DNA from: Aquimarina sp. Aq107
GTDB taxonomy: Bacteria; Bacteroidota; Bacteroidia; Flavobacteriales; Flavobacteriaceae
Assembly (NCBI RefSeq): GCF_943733665.1
Contig: NZ_OX030782.1
Coordinates: 4,636,501 to 4,700,500 of the forward strand
DNA length: 64,000 nucleotides
Reading direction: 5' to 3'
Of the stretch, positions 35,421-44,854 are shown one piece after another (position 1 is the stretch's first letter; each line of letters starts with the position of its first letter). The notes beneath the pieces are model-generated. The model saw only the letters and a list, made by a program, of their open reading frames with translations. It was not told the DNA's origin and searched no databases. The position numbers and the translations under genes were made by a program.

Positions 35421-36032
35421 TTATTTCGAAGCTAATCTTTTAATAGAATTTTCGAAATCTACGTTCTCAAGATTACTTATTAGCAGCCCAATACCACCGG
35501 ATCTAGACGCTACAATATACTCAGCTTGATATTTCTTTTCTAATTTATATCCTTTCAGATATTTTAACTTTACAATCTTTGATGTTGGAGTAAAGAAAAA
35601 TCTTCCGTGGATTCTTTTGTAACGAACTTCTTGGCTAAGTGCTTCGTCTTTTAATTGTCTACTTAAGGCTTCTACCACTGTAGCAGCTCTATGCTCATCT
35701 AATTGAAAATAATCACAAGCATAAATAAACACATAATTTTCCACATTTTTCTCATCAACAAAAAGTTGAAAGTCAACATTTTTGTCTTCAATTTTTTTCA
35801 ATTCCTCTAAGGCAATCTTTTTAAATTTAGGGCTATCCGTAAGAGAATCTAATCTAACTTTAAATTGATCTGGACTTGTTTTTTCGTACCCCTTCGTAAG
35901 CATTATTGTATTCTTACGAAATTCGATTGTGTTTTTTGAGAAATTTGAAAATTTGGTTTTCTGCTTACCTCCCTCGAAATATTGACATCCGGTCAGAAGG
36001 ATCACAGTTAATAATAGTAGAATTTTTTTCAT
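35421..36032 (-). CDS. Lipoprotein of unknown function
   Basis: This 203-residue lipoprotein has the signal MKKILLLLTVILLTGC (Cys16). The mature part is basic and mixed alpha/beta: KFKKIALEELKKIEDKNV, FVYIYACDYFQLDEHRAATVV and LKGYKLEKKYQAEYIVA. I recognise no family. It is a monocistronic unit with its own terminator, downstream of hemF but separated by 161 bases. Confidence 0.65.
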   Translation of the reverse strand: MKKILLLLTVILLTGCQYFEGGKQKTKFSNFSKNTIEFRKNTIMLTKGYEKTSPDQFKVRLDSLTDSPKFKKIALEELKKIEDKNVDFQLFVDEKNVENYVFIYACDYFQLDEHRAATVVEALSRQLKDEALSQEVRYKRIHGRFFFTPTSKIVKLKYLKGYKLEKKYQAEYIVASRSGGIGLLISNLENVDFENSIKRLASK

Positions 36033-36193
36033 AGGGTTCTGGGTGTTAATTGGTTAAAAATTTATTACTAAGCCCCATAAGTGCGTGCAATATAATAAAA
36101 AAAACCTTATTATCAACACTTTATCCTAATTTTTATGCATTTTAACGAATTAATATTTAACTATTACCGGTTTTTTAATTGTTTTTCGTAGGA

Positions 36194-37096
36194 TTACACC
36201 CACTCAATTGGATTCTTTAATACTTCTAATAATCGTGCTTCTTCTGTACCTGCTTCTGGATGAAAATCGTACCTCCACTGTACTTGCGGTGGTAAACTCA
36301 TCAAAATACTTTCAATTCTACCATTTGTTTTTAGTCCAAAAAGTGTTCCTTTGTCGTGCACAAGATTAAATTCTACATATCTACCACGTCTTATCTCCTG
36401 CCAATCCTTTTGTGCATCCGAATAGGTTATTTCTTTTCTTTTTTCTACAATAGGTACATACGCTTCTAAAAAACTATTGCCAACTTCGGTTACAAAATCA
36501 TACCAATCTTGCATACTCATTTTTTCAGTTTTCTTACAATAATCAAAAAACAAACCTCCCACTCCACGTCCCTCATTTCGATGGGCATTATAGAAATATT
36601 CATCGCATTTTTTCTTATACAAAGGATAAAACTCTGAATCATGTTTATCACAAGCCATTTTAGACACCGTATGAAAATGTTTGGCATCTTCATCAAATAA
36701 ATAGTACGGTGTAAGATCCTGTCCACCTCCAAACCAACTATCTACAATAATATCATCGGCATCATACATTTCGAAATATCGCCAATTAGCATGTACCGTT
36801 GGTATCATAGGACTTTTAGGGTGCAGAACTAAAGATAATCCACACGCAAAAAAATCTACATCGCCTACCTTAAAATAACTTTGCATGGCTTTAGGCAACT
36901 TGCCGTGAACTCCAGAAATATTCACTCCTCCTTTTTCGAAAACTCTACCATTTTCTATTACACGCGTTCTACCTCCGCCTCCTTCCGGTCGTTTCCAAAT
37001 ATCTTCTTTAAACTTGGCGGCACCATCCAAGCTCTCTATACCAGCTGTAATAGTATCTTGTAAATCTTGTATGTACTGATAAAATTTTTCTTTCAT
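36194..37096 (-). CDS. hemF: Oxygen-dependent coproporphyrinogen III oxidase
   Basis: This 300-residue enzyme oxidises coproporphyrinogen III to protoporphyrinogen IX with O2. It shows the family blocks GGGGRTRVIENGRVFEKGG, VHANWRYFE, DSWFGGGQDLTPYY and RGRYVEFNLVHDKGT. It closes the minus-strand heme cluster, five bases after the EI24-like gene. With hemJ it makes the late pathway aerobic. Confidence 0.97.
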   Translation of the reverse strand: MKEKFYQYIQDLQDTITAGIESLDGAAKFKEDIWKRPEGGGGRTRVIENGRVFEKGGVNISGVHGKLPKAMQSYFKVGDVDFFACGLSLVLHPKSPMIPTVHANWRYFEMYDADDIIVDSWFGGGQDLTPYYLFDEDAKHFHTVSKMACDKHDSEFYPLYKKKCDEYFYNAHRNEGRGVGGLFFDYCKKTEKMSMQDWYDFVTEVGNSFLEAYVPIVEKRKEITYSDAQKDWQEIRRGRYVEFNLVHDKGTLFGLKTNGRIESILMSLPPQVQWRYDFHPEAGTEEARLLEVLKNPIEWV

Positions 37097-37101
37097 CTCT
37101 A

Positions 37102-37893
37102 TTATGCTTCAATTTTAGAAACTTTTTGTTGAGTATCTACTTTAATAAGACCTTCTCTATCCAATATTTTGACTGTTTCTGAAGATGCAGCGACTACAGA
37201 AATTGGTAACGTTATTATAAATCCGATTATAGGAATAAATAACATTAGCATAAATACAATACCATTGCCAATAGCTGTTCCTCTATTTTTTCTAACAAAT
37301 TCAATACTATCCTTGTATTTAAAATGGCGTTCCATTGTATAATCTATATTACCAAAACCAACATAATAAGCCTGTACTGCAAAGATTAATATAGTAGCTA
37401 ATATTCCTATTACAGGAATAATACTTAGGATAAGTAATGGAATAATAAAAAGTAATTCTCTAAATAAGTTTCTAACATTGATACGAATACCTCTCATCAA
37501 TTGCTGTCTAAACGAAGTATTTCTATGTTCATGATTAGCGTGTTTATCCCCTAAAAGATGTGCCTCTACCTTTTCTGAAACTGGACTCATAAAAGGAGCG
37601 GATAATGCCATTACAATATGTTTATATAGCACCAATCCCAAAGCCAATATCAATAGAATACTAAAATATTTACTGATCACCGTAAATGTCTCAGAACCCC
37701 AATCCCATACCCAAGCTTTAGCTATCACACTACCCAAAGGATCAGATAAAAACCAAGCTAACGTAACAAATAGGATTCCTGTTAAAAAACTAATAAGAAT
37801 AGGGATACCGAAGTATTTCCATAGACCCAATTTTGATATTAATGCAAAACCTCCAAAATATGCTTTGATACCATTAATTATATTTTTTATCAT
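37102..37893 (-). CDS. EI24/CysZ-like membrane protein
   Basis: This 263-residue integral membrane protein has the EI24 arrangement of four to six helices (FGIPILISFLTGILFVTLAW, YFSILLILALGLVLYKHIVM, ELLFIIPLLILSIIPVIGIL, and a final pair). CysZ relatives carry sulfate, but the bacteroidotal forms are uncharacterised. Its place within the heme operon is not explained by that activity. Confidence 0.82.
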   Translation of the reverse strand: MIKNIINGIKAYFGGFALISKLGLWKYFGIPILISFLTGILFVTLAWFLSDPLGSVIAKAWVWDWGSETFTVISKYFSILLILALGLVLYKHIVMALSAPFMSPVSEKVEAHLLGDKHANHEHRNTSFRQQLMRGIRINVRNLFRELLFIIPLLILSIIPVIGILATILIFAVQAYYVGFGNIDYTMERHFKYKDSIEFVRKNRGTAIGNGIVFMLMLFIPIIGFIITLPISVVAASSETVKILDREGLIKVDTQQKVSKIEA

Positions 37894-37973
37894 AATCAGA
37901 AAATTTGGTTAACTCCTTATAAGTAGTACTTTTAATAGTTTTGTTTCAAAATTTTATAGATATTCTAATGGGT

Positions 37974-38462
37974 TTACTCTGAAAGATATACTAAATCTTC
38001 AGAAAAACTTGTTATATCTTCAATTCCTATAACTAGTTTCGCTTGTTGTAGTTTTTCTTCTATAAAGGCAATTACCTCACATTCCGTAGCAATTTTAAGT
38101 GTTTTAAAATATCTTCTCCCCAATTGATTGTTATGTAAATCCATTGCTTTTGGAACATCTCCATTAGGTGCTAATTTCTCGTGCAATGTGGTTACCTTAT
38201 CTGACCAAGTAATGGCTTTAATTTCATCTTTAGAAATCTTAAACACGTTCTGACAGATTAATACATTCCATATCGCGTGTCTAAAGGCATTTGCTTTTCC
38301 ATTCTTATGATGATTTTGTCCATATAACGAATCGCAGATAACCAGTGTTTTTTTAGTAGCTCTTAATGTTGGAAATATGTATTGTGGTTTTTTTAATACT
38401 AAGCCAGCAACCTTAAATAATTGCCAGAAATTAAACTTCTTAATCAAGTTCCAAATTTTCAT
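37974..38462 (-). CDS. DUF6973-like protein
   Basis: This 162-residue soluble protein has KANAFRHAIWN, a THEKLAPN segment and AMDLHNNQLGR. These conserved His/Asp blocks resemble DUF6973, possibly a metal-dependent hydrolase-like fold. Function is unknown. It lies between hemE and the EI24 gene, one base after the hemE stop, so it is surely co-transcribed with the heme genes. Confidence 0.65.
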   Translation of the reverse strand: MKIWNLIKKFNFWQLFKVAGLVLKKPQYIFPTLRATKKTLVICDSLYGQNHHKNGKANAFRHAIWNVLICQNVFKISKDEIKAITWSDKVTTLHEKLAPNGDVPKAMDLHNNQLGRRYFKTLKIATECEVIAFIEEKLQQAKLVIGIEDITSFSEDLVYLSE

Positions 38463-38463
38463 T

Positions 38464-39489
38464 CTACACCTGATACTCTTTTACAGCGTCTACAAAAGCC
38501 TTAGCATTTTCTACAGGAATATTAGGTAAAATCCCATGCCCTAAATTTGCTATATATCGATCTTTACCAAATTCGTCTATCATCTGCTTAACCATCTTTT
38601 TAATATCTGATGGAGGAGATAATAATCGAGACGGATCAAAATTTCCTTGTAATGTAATATTTCCACCGGTAAGGTATCTCGCATTTCGTGCCGAGCAAGT
38701 CCAATCAACGCCAAGAGCAGCTACTCCTGAATTAGCCATCTCATTTAATGCAAACCAACAGCCCTTACCAAAAACAATAACTTCTGTTTCATCCTTTAGA
38801 GCATCCACAATCTGTTGAATATATTTCCAAGAAAATTCCTGATAATCCACAGGAGAAAGCATTCCTCCCCAACTATCAAACACTTGAACAGCATTCACTC
38901 CAGTAGCTACTTTTTTCTTTAAGTAGGCTATGGTAGTGTCTGTAATCTTTTGTAACAACTGATGCGCGGCTTGTGGTTGTGTAAAACAAAAACCTTTTGC
39001 TTTATCAAAATTCTTAGAACCTTGTCCTTGCACAGCATAGCACAATATTGTCCAAGGTGACCCCGCAAAGCCAATAAGTGGAACTCTGTTATCTAACTTT
39101 TCCTTTGTCAAAGAAATAGCATCCATAACATACCCTAACTCTTCATCAATATCCGGAACAATAACTTGATCCACATCAGCCTGAGATCGAATTGGGTTTG
39201 GCAACCAAGGACCAATACCATCTTTCATCTCTACTTCGATATTCATAGCCTGTGGAATTACCAAAATATCACTAAATAGGATTGCTGCATCTGGACCTAT
39301 GATATCGATAGGTTGCACTGTTATTTCTGATGCTAACTCTGGTGTTCTACATCTTGTAAAGAAATCGTACTTCTTCTTTAACACCATGAACTCTGGTAAA
39401 TATCTTCCTGCCTGACGCATCATCCAAACTGGAGGTCGATCTACAGTTTCTCCTTTTAAAGCTTTAAGAAATAAATCGTTTTTTATCAT
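38464..39489 (-). CDS. hemE: Uroporphyrinogen decarboxylase
   Basis: This 341-residue enzyme removes four carboxyl groups from uroporphyrinogen III. The substrate signature PPVWMMRQAGRYLPEF is at the N-terminus, with ILFSDILVIPQAM and GFAGSPWTILCYAVQG further on. It overlaps the hemD stop by four bases. Confidence 0.97.
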   Translation of the reverse strand: MIKNDLFLKALKGETVDRPPVWMMRQAGRYLPEFMVLKKKYDFFTRCRTPELASEITVQPIDIIGPDAAILFSDILVIPQAMNIEVEMKDGIGPWLPNPIRSQADVDQVIVPDIDEELGYVMDAISLTKEKLDNRVPLIGFAGSPWTILCYAVQGQGSKNFDKAKGFCFTQPQAAHQLLQKITDTTIAYLKKKVATGVNAVQVFDSWGGMLSPVDYQEFSWKYIQQIVDALKDETEVIVFGKGCWFALNEMANSGVAALGVDWTCSARNARYLTGGNITLQGNFDPSRLLSPPSDIKKMVKQMIDEFGKDRYIANLGHGILPNIPVENAKAFVDAVKEYQV

Positions 39490-40148
39490 ATCCGTTTATA
39501 AAAGTATTTTACCGTTTGAACAAGAACATTCTCAACGGTTGGTTTGTTAGCAACAATGCAATTCTTAGTATGTTTTTTAGCTTCAGAAGCTGTTGTATTT
39601 CCTATACAAAAAGCCATGCTTTCATCTAATGTGTTAGTCATAGTATAGCTTTGTACTCCTGATGGACTAAAAAACAATATTCCTTCGAATGTACGGTCGA
39701 ACTTCTTAGATTTCATATGCGTTTTATACACTACAATTTGTTCTAATTGAATGGTATTTTCTTTTAGAGTTAAAGGTAATTCCGCTCTTCTCATATTTCC
39801 GCAAAAAAAGTAAAACTGCTCCTTTTTATAGCTTTTTACTATAATTTTGGCCAAATTTGAAGCATTCTGAGCTATTTCTACAACTTTTTGTCCATTTTCT
39901 TCCAATAGTTTTTTAGTATTCTCTCCAACACAGAAACAATTTTCTATAGTAAATTCAGAGTTTTGAATAGCCTTTACTGCATTCTTACTGGTAAAAATGG
40001 CATTCTTTATATCTCGATTAAATTTAAGCTCCAATAACTCAATTTCGATTGCGTTATACTCAACAAATCCAATTCCAGAATTTAACAACAATTCTTTTTG
40101 AGAAGAGGAGAGTTTTCTTGTGGATAATATGGTAGCATTAGCATTCAA
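39486..40148 (-). CDS. hemD: Uroporphyrinogen-III synthase
   Basis: This 220-residue enzyme cyclises hydroxymethylbilane with inversion of ring D. The sequence is poorly conserved, as is normal for the family, but shows FTSKNAVKAI, the IVVYKTH strand, ILFFSPSGVQSY and FCIGNTTASEA in the right order. Its position between hemC and hemE, with a one-base junction to hemC, settles the assignment. Confidence 0.93.
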   Translation of the reverse strand: MNANATILSTRKLSSSQKELLLNSGIGFVEYNAIEIELLELKFNRDIKNAIFTSKNAVKAIQNSEFTIENCFCVGENTKKLLEENGQKVVEIAQNASNLAKIIVKSYKKEQFYFFCGNMRRAELPLTLKENTIQLEQIVVYKTHMKSKKFDRTFEGILFFSPSGVQSYTMTNTLDESMAFCIGNTTASEAKKHTKNCIVANKPTVENVLVQTVKYFYKRI

Positions 40149-41063
40149 TTATTGTAAGTCTGCTTTAATTTTCTTCATTAATTCTTTACCACCTTTGTTT
40201 AGAACTTCCTGAGCACATTGTATTCCAAACCCATCTCTTTCGGTAAGGTTAATCGATTTAGCAATATCAATTTTTTCTTTTCCGTCTAAACTCATTAAAA
40301 CTCCTGTGAAATTGATTTGATCATCTTTAATAGTCGCCAAAGCTCCAATTGGCGCGGTACAACCTCCTTCTAGTTTTCGTAGAAATTCTCTTTCTATATG
40401 CACACATACTTTAGATTCTTCGTGGTCAAGATGAGAAAGTGCCTCTAAACAATATAAATCTTCCTCTTTGGCTACCACTAACATAGCTCCTTGAGCAGGA
40501 GCTGGAATCATCCAATCTAGGTCTAAATAATTCTTTGGTTTTAAGTTAATTCGTTCTAATCCAGCAGCCGCAAAAATAGCTCCATTCCAATCATTATTTT
40601 CTAACTTTTTCATTCGGGTATTTACATTTCCCCTTAGATCTACAACAGAATGATCTGGATATTTATGCAACCACTGCGCTTGTCTTCTTAGGCTTCCAGT
40701 GGCAATTGTTCCTTTCGATTGTAAAAAGTCAAGTCCTTTGTGTAATAGAATATCCTGTACATTAGCCCTTTCTAAAACCGCTCCTTCTACAATTCCTTTT
40801 GGTAAAGCTGTAGGAACATCTTTCATAGAATGAACAGCAATATCAATATCATTATTAATCATCGCGATATCCAAGGTTTTGGTAAAAATTCCGGTGATTC
40901 CTAATTCATACAATGGTTTATCTAAAACAATATCTCCTGTAGACTTTACAGGTACTAATGTTGTAGTATATCCAAGGTTTTTTAACTTATCTTGTACCGT
41001 ATGAGCTTGCCAAAGCGCTAACTCACTATCTCTCGTACCAATTCGAATTGTTCTATTTTGCAC
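40149..41063 (-). CDS. hemC: Hydroxymethylbilane synthase (porphobilinogen deaminase)
   Basis: This 304-residue enzyme links four porphobilinogens. The dipyrromethane cofactor Cys is Cys235 (LEGGCTAPIGA), and the catalytic Asp is Asp82 in VHSMKDVPT. IRIGTRDSELALWQA lies at the N-terminus. It overlaps the hemA stop by one base. Confidence 0.97.
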   Translation of the reverse strand: MQNRTIRIGTRDSELALWQAHTVQDKLKNLGYTTTLVPVKSTGDIVLDKPLYELGITGIFTKTLDIAMINNDIDIAVHSMKDVPTALPKGIVEGAVLERANVQDILLHKGLDFLQSKGTIATGSLRRQAQWLHKYPDHSVVDLRGNVNTRMKKLENNDWNGAIFAAAGLERINLKPKNYLDLDWMIPAPAQGAMLVVAKEEDLYCLEALSHLDHEESKVCVHIEREFLRKLEGGCTAPIGALATIKDDQINFTGVLMSLDGKEKIDIAKSINLTERDGFGIQCAQEVLNKGGKELMKKIKADLQ

Positions 41064-42313
41064 TACTTATTGTGTATTTGGAATACTTTCTGAATCAATT
41101 CTATACTTTCATCAGAAGAAGTGTTTTCATCTTTAAGATGACTTGCAAAGTGATTTGTAATTTTTTGGATAATACGATCACTAATTATTGTCGCCTGTTC
41201 TTCGTTAAAATCCAAAAACTTTTTGCGTTGTAAATTGATTTCCGCATCCTTAAAAGAAGCCAATTTATTTTTTAATGCCTTTATTGTTGGTGCGAATTTT
41301 CTAGTCTCTAACCAACTATCAAATTCCGACTTAACTTCATCAATAATACCTTCTGCTTTAGGGATATGGACTCTTCTTCGTTGCAATGTATCATCTGTAA
41401 TTTTAGACAAATGGTCCATATGTACTAAAGTAACATTTGGTAATTCTGTGACATTGATATCCACATTTTTTGGAACAGACAAATCCAAAATAAGTAATGG
41501 CTTATCCGTACTAATACTATCTTTAGTAATTGTAGGTTTTTGAGCGCCAGTAGCCACAATTAATACATCAGAATGATCAACTTCTTGTTTAAGATTATCA
41601 TAATCTTTAACTATCAGGTTAAATTTTCCTGCTACTTTTTCAGCCTTATCTCGAGTACGATTAATTAAAACAATATGATCATTTTTAGTATGCTTTACTA
41701 GATTTTCGCAAGTATTCCTTCCTATTTTTCCAGTACCAAATAACAATATATTTTTATCAGATACATAAGGAACACGTGCCAAAATGTATTGAACCGCAGC
41801 AAAACTAACCGATGTTGCACCGCTAGAAATCTCAGTTTCATTTTTGATACGTTTACTAGCTTGGATAACCGCATTTGTCAATCGTTCTAAAAACGGATTG
41901 ATCATTTGGATTTTCTTAGAAGCTCGAAAACCTGCTTTTATTTGTCCTATAATTTCGAAATCACCCAAAATCTGACTATCCAATCCAGTTCCTACTCTAA
42001 ATAAATGCGAAACTGCCTTGCTGTTTTTATGAACATATGCAACTTTCTCAAACTCCTCAACAGTTCCATGTGTATGTTCACATAAAAGTTTAATCAATTG
42101 AAACGGATGTTGTGCAAAACCATACAGTTCAGTACGGTTACACGTAGACATTACTAAAAGTCCTTCTACTCCTTCTTCCTTTGCCTGCTTAAGAATTAAT
42201 GTCTTTGCTTCTTCATTTATACTAAAATGACCACGTATCTCAGCATCAGCTTTTTTATAGCTGAGACCAATTGTATAAAAATTAGCTCCTTTAGTACGTA
42301 GGTGAAGTTCCAT
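41063..42313 (-). CDS. hemA: Glutamyl-tRNA reductase
   Basis: This 416-residue enzyme reduces glutamyl-tRNA to glutamate-1-semialdehyde, the first committed step of the C5 pathway. The catalytic Cys58 lies in VMSTCNRTELYGF, the NADPH site is ILLFGTGKIGRNTCENL, and a dimerisation domain ends the protein. It is first in the minus-strand heme operon. It is divergent from an AraC-type gene with a candidate promoter box at 42339-42346. Confidence 0.97.
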   Translation of the reverse strand: MELHLRTKGANFYTIGLSYKKADAEIRGHFSINEEAKTLILKQAKEEGVEGLLVMSTCNRTELYGFAQHPFQLIKLLCEHTHGTVEEFEKVAYVHKNSKAVSHLFRVGTGLDSQILGDFEIIGQIKAGFRASKKIQMINPFLERLTNAVIQASKRIKNETEISSGATSVSFAAVQYILARVPYVSDKNILLFGTGKIGRNTCENLVKHTKNDHIVLINRTRDKAEKVAGKFNLIVKDYDNLKQEVDHSDVLIVATGAQKPTITKDSISTDKPLLILDLSVPKNVDINVTELPNVTLVHMDHLSKITDDTLQRRRVHIPKAEGIIDEVKSEFDSWLETRKFAPTIKALKNKLASFKDAEINLQRKKFLDFNEEQATIISDRIIQKITNHFASHLKDENTSSDESIELIQKVFQIHNK

Positions 42314-42338
42314 TGGGTTGTCTCAATTTTTTCCGTAG

Positions 42339-42346
42339 CAAAAATA
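42339..42346 (-). promoter_or_regulatory. Candidate -7 promoter box for the hem operon
   Basis: On the minus strand TATTTTTG matches TAnnTTTG, 25 bases before the hemA ATG. The region 19-22 bases further upstream is T-rich (TTTTTTAG) and could be a poor -33 box. Confidence 0.45.
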
Positions 42347-42441
42347 TCCCAGATCCACTCTAAAAAATAACGCTAGAAGTTTTTTAAGTATCGAAATACG
42401 TTCTTTATGGCTTCAAAAACACAAAATCACGTAAAAACACC

Positions 42442-42449
42442 TATTTTTG
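42442..42449 (+). promoter_or_regulatory. Candidate -7 promoter box for the AraC-type gene
   Basis: TATTTTTG matches TAnnTTTG, 64 bases before the araC-type ATG. With the box at 42339-42346 it makes a back-to-back promoter pair. Confidence 0.4.
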
Positions 42450-42513
42450 TATAAGTACCAAAGGTTGTTAATTCAATTGTTTAGATTTGTTCTAAATAAA
42501 TATTATTGTAAAT

Positions 42514-43404
42514 ATGGAAATACAATTAAAAAATAACGCTCCAGGAATTCTTGAAGAAACCATTATAGAGGATGGTTTTTATATTCTCAAGTTTCAAAAT
42601 GAAACTAATGATAGTCAACGTATTATAAGAGATATTGATAGTAGTTATATTCAATTTCATTTCTGTATTAAAGGTAGCATGAAATTTAATTTTAATAATG
42701 GAAGCTATGCAATACCGCTACCAGAAAAAAAATCTCTTCTTCTTTACAATCCACAACGTGATTTACCAATGAACCTAGAGATGGAAAAAGATTCTTGTTT
42801 GATATCTCTTCTAATTTCCATTAAAAAATTTCATTCTTTATTTTCAAAAGAAGCAGACTATATTCCATTTTTGGGAGAGGGAAATAGAGATAAAAAATAT
42901 TATACCGATACAGATGTTTCTCCTTCTATGGTCGTAGTTCTAAACCAAATTTTAAATTATAATTTACATAATTCTATCAAGCTATTGTATTTTAAAGGCA
43001 AATCTTATGAATTATTAAGTTTATATTTTAATAAACCAGAAGATGCGGATATTGATCAATGTCCTTTTCTTGTTGACGAAGAAAATGTTCTTAAAATCAA
43101 ACAAGCAAAGGAAATTATTATTTCGAAAATGGCAGAACCTCCAACACTTCAAGAGTTGTCTAAAGAAATTGGATTACCCCTTAGCAAGCTCAAAGATGGT
43201 TTTAAACAAATTTATGGAGAACCAGTATATGCTTTTTTATTTGATTACAAGATGGAAGTAGCTCGTCAATTATTAGCTTCGGGAAGTCATAATGTTAATG
43301 AAGTAGGATTAAAAGTAGGATATAGCACAGCAAGCCACTTTATAGCTGCATTTAAAAAGAAATTTGGGACTACCCCAAAAAAATATGTCATGAATCTTAG
43401 TTAA
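42514..43404 (+). CDS. AraC-family transcriptional regulator
   Basis: This 296-residue protein has an N-terminal cupin-like domain (about 1-175) of the type that binds a small ligand. A C-terminal AraC double helix-turn-helix follows (about 198-292: TLQELSKEIGLPLSKLKDGFKQ and NVNEVGLKVGYSTASHFIAAF). It is divergent from hemA across 200 bases, so it probably controls heme synthesis in response to iron, heme or a precursor. That is inference from position. Confidence 0.88.
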   Translation: MEIQLKNNAPGILEETIIEDGFYILKFQNETNDSQRIIRDIDSSYIQFHFCIKGSMKFNFNNGSYAIPLPEKKSLLLYNPQRDLPMNLEMEKDSCLISLLISIKKFHSLFSKEADYIPFLGEGNRDKKYYTDTDVSPSMVVVLNQILNYNLHNSIKLLYFKGKSYELLSLYFNKPEDADIDQCPFLVDEENVLKIKQAKEIIISKMAEPPTLQELSKEIGLPLSKLKDGFKQIYGEPVYAFLFDYKMEVARQLLASGSHNVNEVGLKVGYSTASHFIAAFKKKFGTTPKKYVMNLS

Positions 43405-43405
43405 C

Positions 43406-43588
43406 TTATTGGTCTAATGGTTCCTTAACAGGAATTCCTTCTCCTTTTTGTAAAGAAACTATAGAATCATACATTCCCTTATCATCCTCATCCGCACCTC
43501 CTAATACGGATACAAACTCGAAATGCTCCAATAATTCTAGGATAAAGGGTAATTTATCCTTTTCTACGTCTACAATAATACGTTTCAT
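43406..43588 (-). CDS. Small conserved-looking protein, 60 residues
   Basis: The sequence MKRIIVDVEKDKLPFILELL followed by EHFEFVSVLGGADEDDKGMY predicts a beta-alpha start of a ribbon-helix-like or ferredoxin-like fold. It has a clear start and stop, and codon use like its neighbours. It resembles antitoxin-sized proteins, but no toxin gene is beside it. It converges on the AraC-type gene, one base apart. Confidence 0.6.
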   Translation of the reverse strand: MKRIIVDVEKDKLPFILELLEHFEFVSVLGGADEDDKGMYDSIVSLQKGEGIPVKEPLDQ

Positions 43589-43813
43589 CTCAATGCTTTT
43601 TTGATATTATAAAAATAAGAAAATATTATCTGAGAGTTCCTTGTTTATAATAATTTAACTTGCCCATAAAATTTACAAACAACAAAAAACACGAGCGTCT
43701 TATACATTTATTTCAGCATATTATCAACAATCATGCTATCAATAAGTCTTATTATAATTTTATGATCTATCCATAGAATAGTTTGTATTTTTACCTTTCG
43801 AAAAAGAAAAATT

Positions 43814-44854
43814 ATGAGTAAAGGAGTACTTCTTGTCAATTTAGGATCCCCTGATAGTACGGATCCAAAAGATGTAAAGAAATATCTTGGCGAATTTTTA
43901 ATGGATCCCCGTGTTATAGATGTACCATTATGGGCAAGAACTTTATTGGTTAAAGGTATAATCCTTAATACACGTCCAAAAAAATCCGCAGCAGCTTATA
44001 AAAAAATATGGTGGGATGAAGGTTCTCCGCTTATTGTTCTTTCTGAAAGACTACAGAAAAAAGTAGCTGAGCGAACTTCAATTCCTGTTGGGTTAGCAAT
44101 GAGATATGGATCTCTAAACATCAAAAAAGGATTACAAGAATTACATGACAAAGGAGTGGACGAAGTTCTAATAATTCCTTTGTATCCCCAATTCGCAATG
44201 GCAACCACCGAAACTATTTTAGTACTTGCCGAAGAATTACGAAAGGAGCATTTTCCGCAAATGAAATTTACGGATATTCCTGCATTTTATGATAAGAAGG
44301 AATATATTGAAGTATTGTCTAATAGTATTGCTGAAAAAATTAAAGATTTAGACTATGAACATCTTCTATTTAGCTATCATGGAGTTCCAGAAAGACATAT
44401 AAGAAAAAGCGATGTTAGTAACGGAAACTGTAAAATGGATGGGAAATGTTGTTTTAAAAAAGGATCCGTACAACACGAATTTTGTTATCGTCACCAATGT
44501 GAAATGACAACTGTACAAGTAGCTAAAAAATTAGGACTAAAGAATGGCACATATTCTACATCATTTCAATCTAGATTAGGTTTCGATCCTTGGTTACAAC
44601 CTTATACAGATAGAACTATCGAAAGAATGGGAAAAGAAGGAATTAAAAAAATGGCAATTGTTACTCCGGCATTCGTTTCTGATTGTTTAGAAACACTTGA
44701 AGAAATAGCCATGGAAGGCGAAGAAATTTTTCACGAAGTTGGTGGTAAAGAATTCACTACAATCCCTTGTCTTAATGATCGTGATGATTGGTCTGATGTT
44801 TTGGGGAATTGGGTTAATGAGTGGGCTGAAGCTAAAACCCCAGTTCTAAAATGA
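43814..44854 (+). CDS. hemH: Ferrochelatase
   Basis: This 346-residue enzyme inserts Fe2+ into protoporphyrin IX. The family blocks GVLLVNLGSPDS, VGLAMRYGSLNIKKGL, LLFSYHGVPERHI (catalytic His) and YSTSFQSRLGFDPWLQPYT are complete. A Cys-rich loop (NGNCKMDGKCCFKKGSVQHEFCYRHQC) sits between the two halves. It overlaps the MATE start by four bases, so both are in one transcript. Confidence 0.96.
   Translation: MSKGVLLVNLGSPDSTDPKDVKKYLGEFLMDPRVIDVPLWARTLLVKGIILNTRPKKSAAAYKKIWWDEGSPLIVLSERLQKKVAERTSIPVGLAMRYGSLNIKKGLQELHDKGVDEVLIIPLYPQFAMATTETILVLAEELRKEHFPQMKFTDIPAFYDKKEYIEVLSNSIAEKIKDLDYEHLLFSYHGVPERHIRKSDVSNGNCKMDGKCCFKKGSVQHEFCYRHQCEMTTVQVAKKLGLKNGTYSTSFQSRLGFDPWLQPYTDRTIERMGKEGIKKMAIVTPAFVSDCLETLEEIAMEGEEIFHEVGGKEFTTIPCLNDRDDWSDVLGNWVNEWAEAKTPVLK

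Noticed and set aside
43406..43588. Antitoxin of a toxin-antitoxin pair
   Set aside because: The size is right, but no toxin-sized gene lies next to it.
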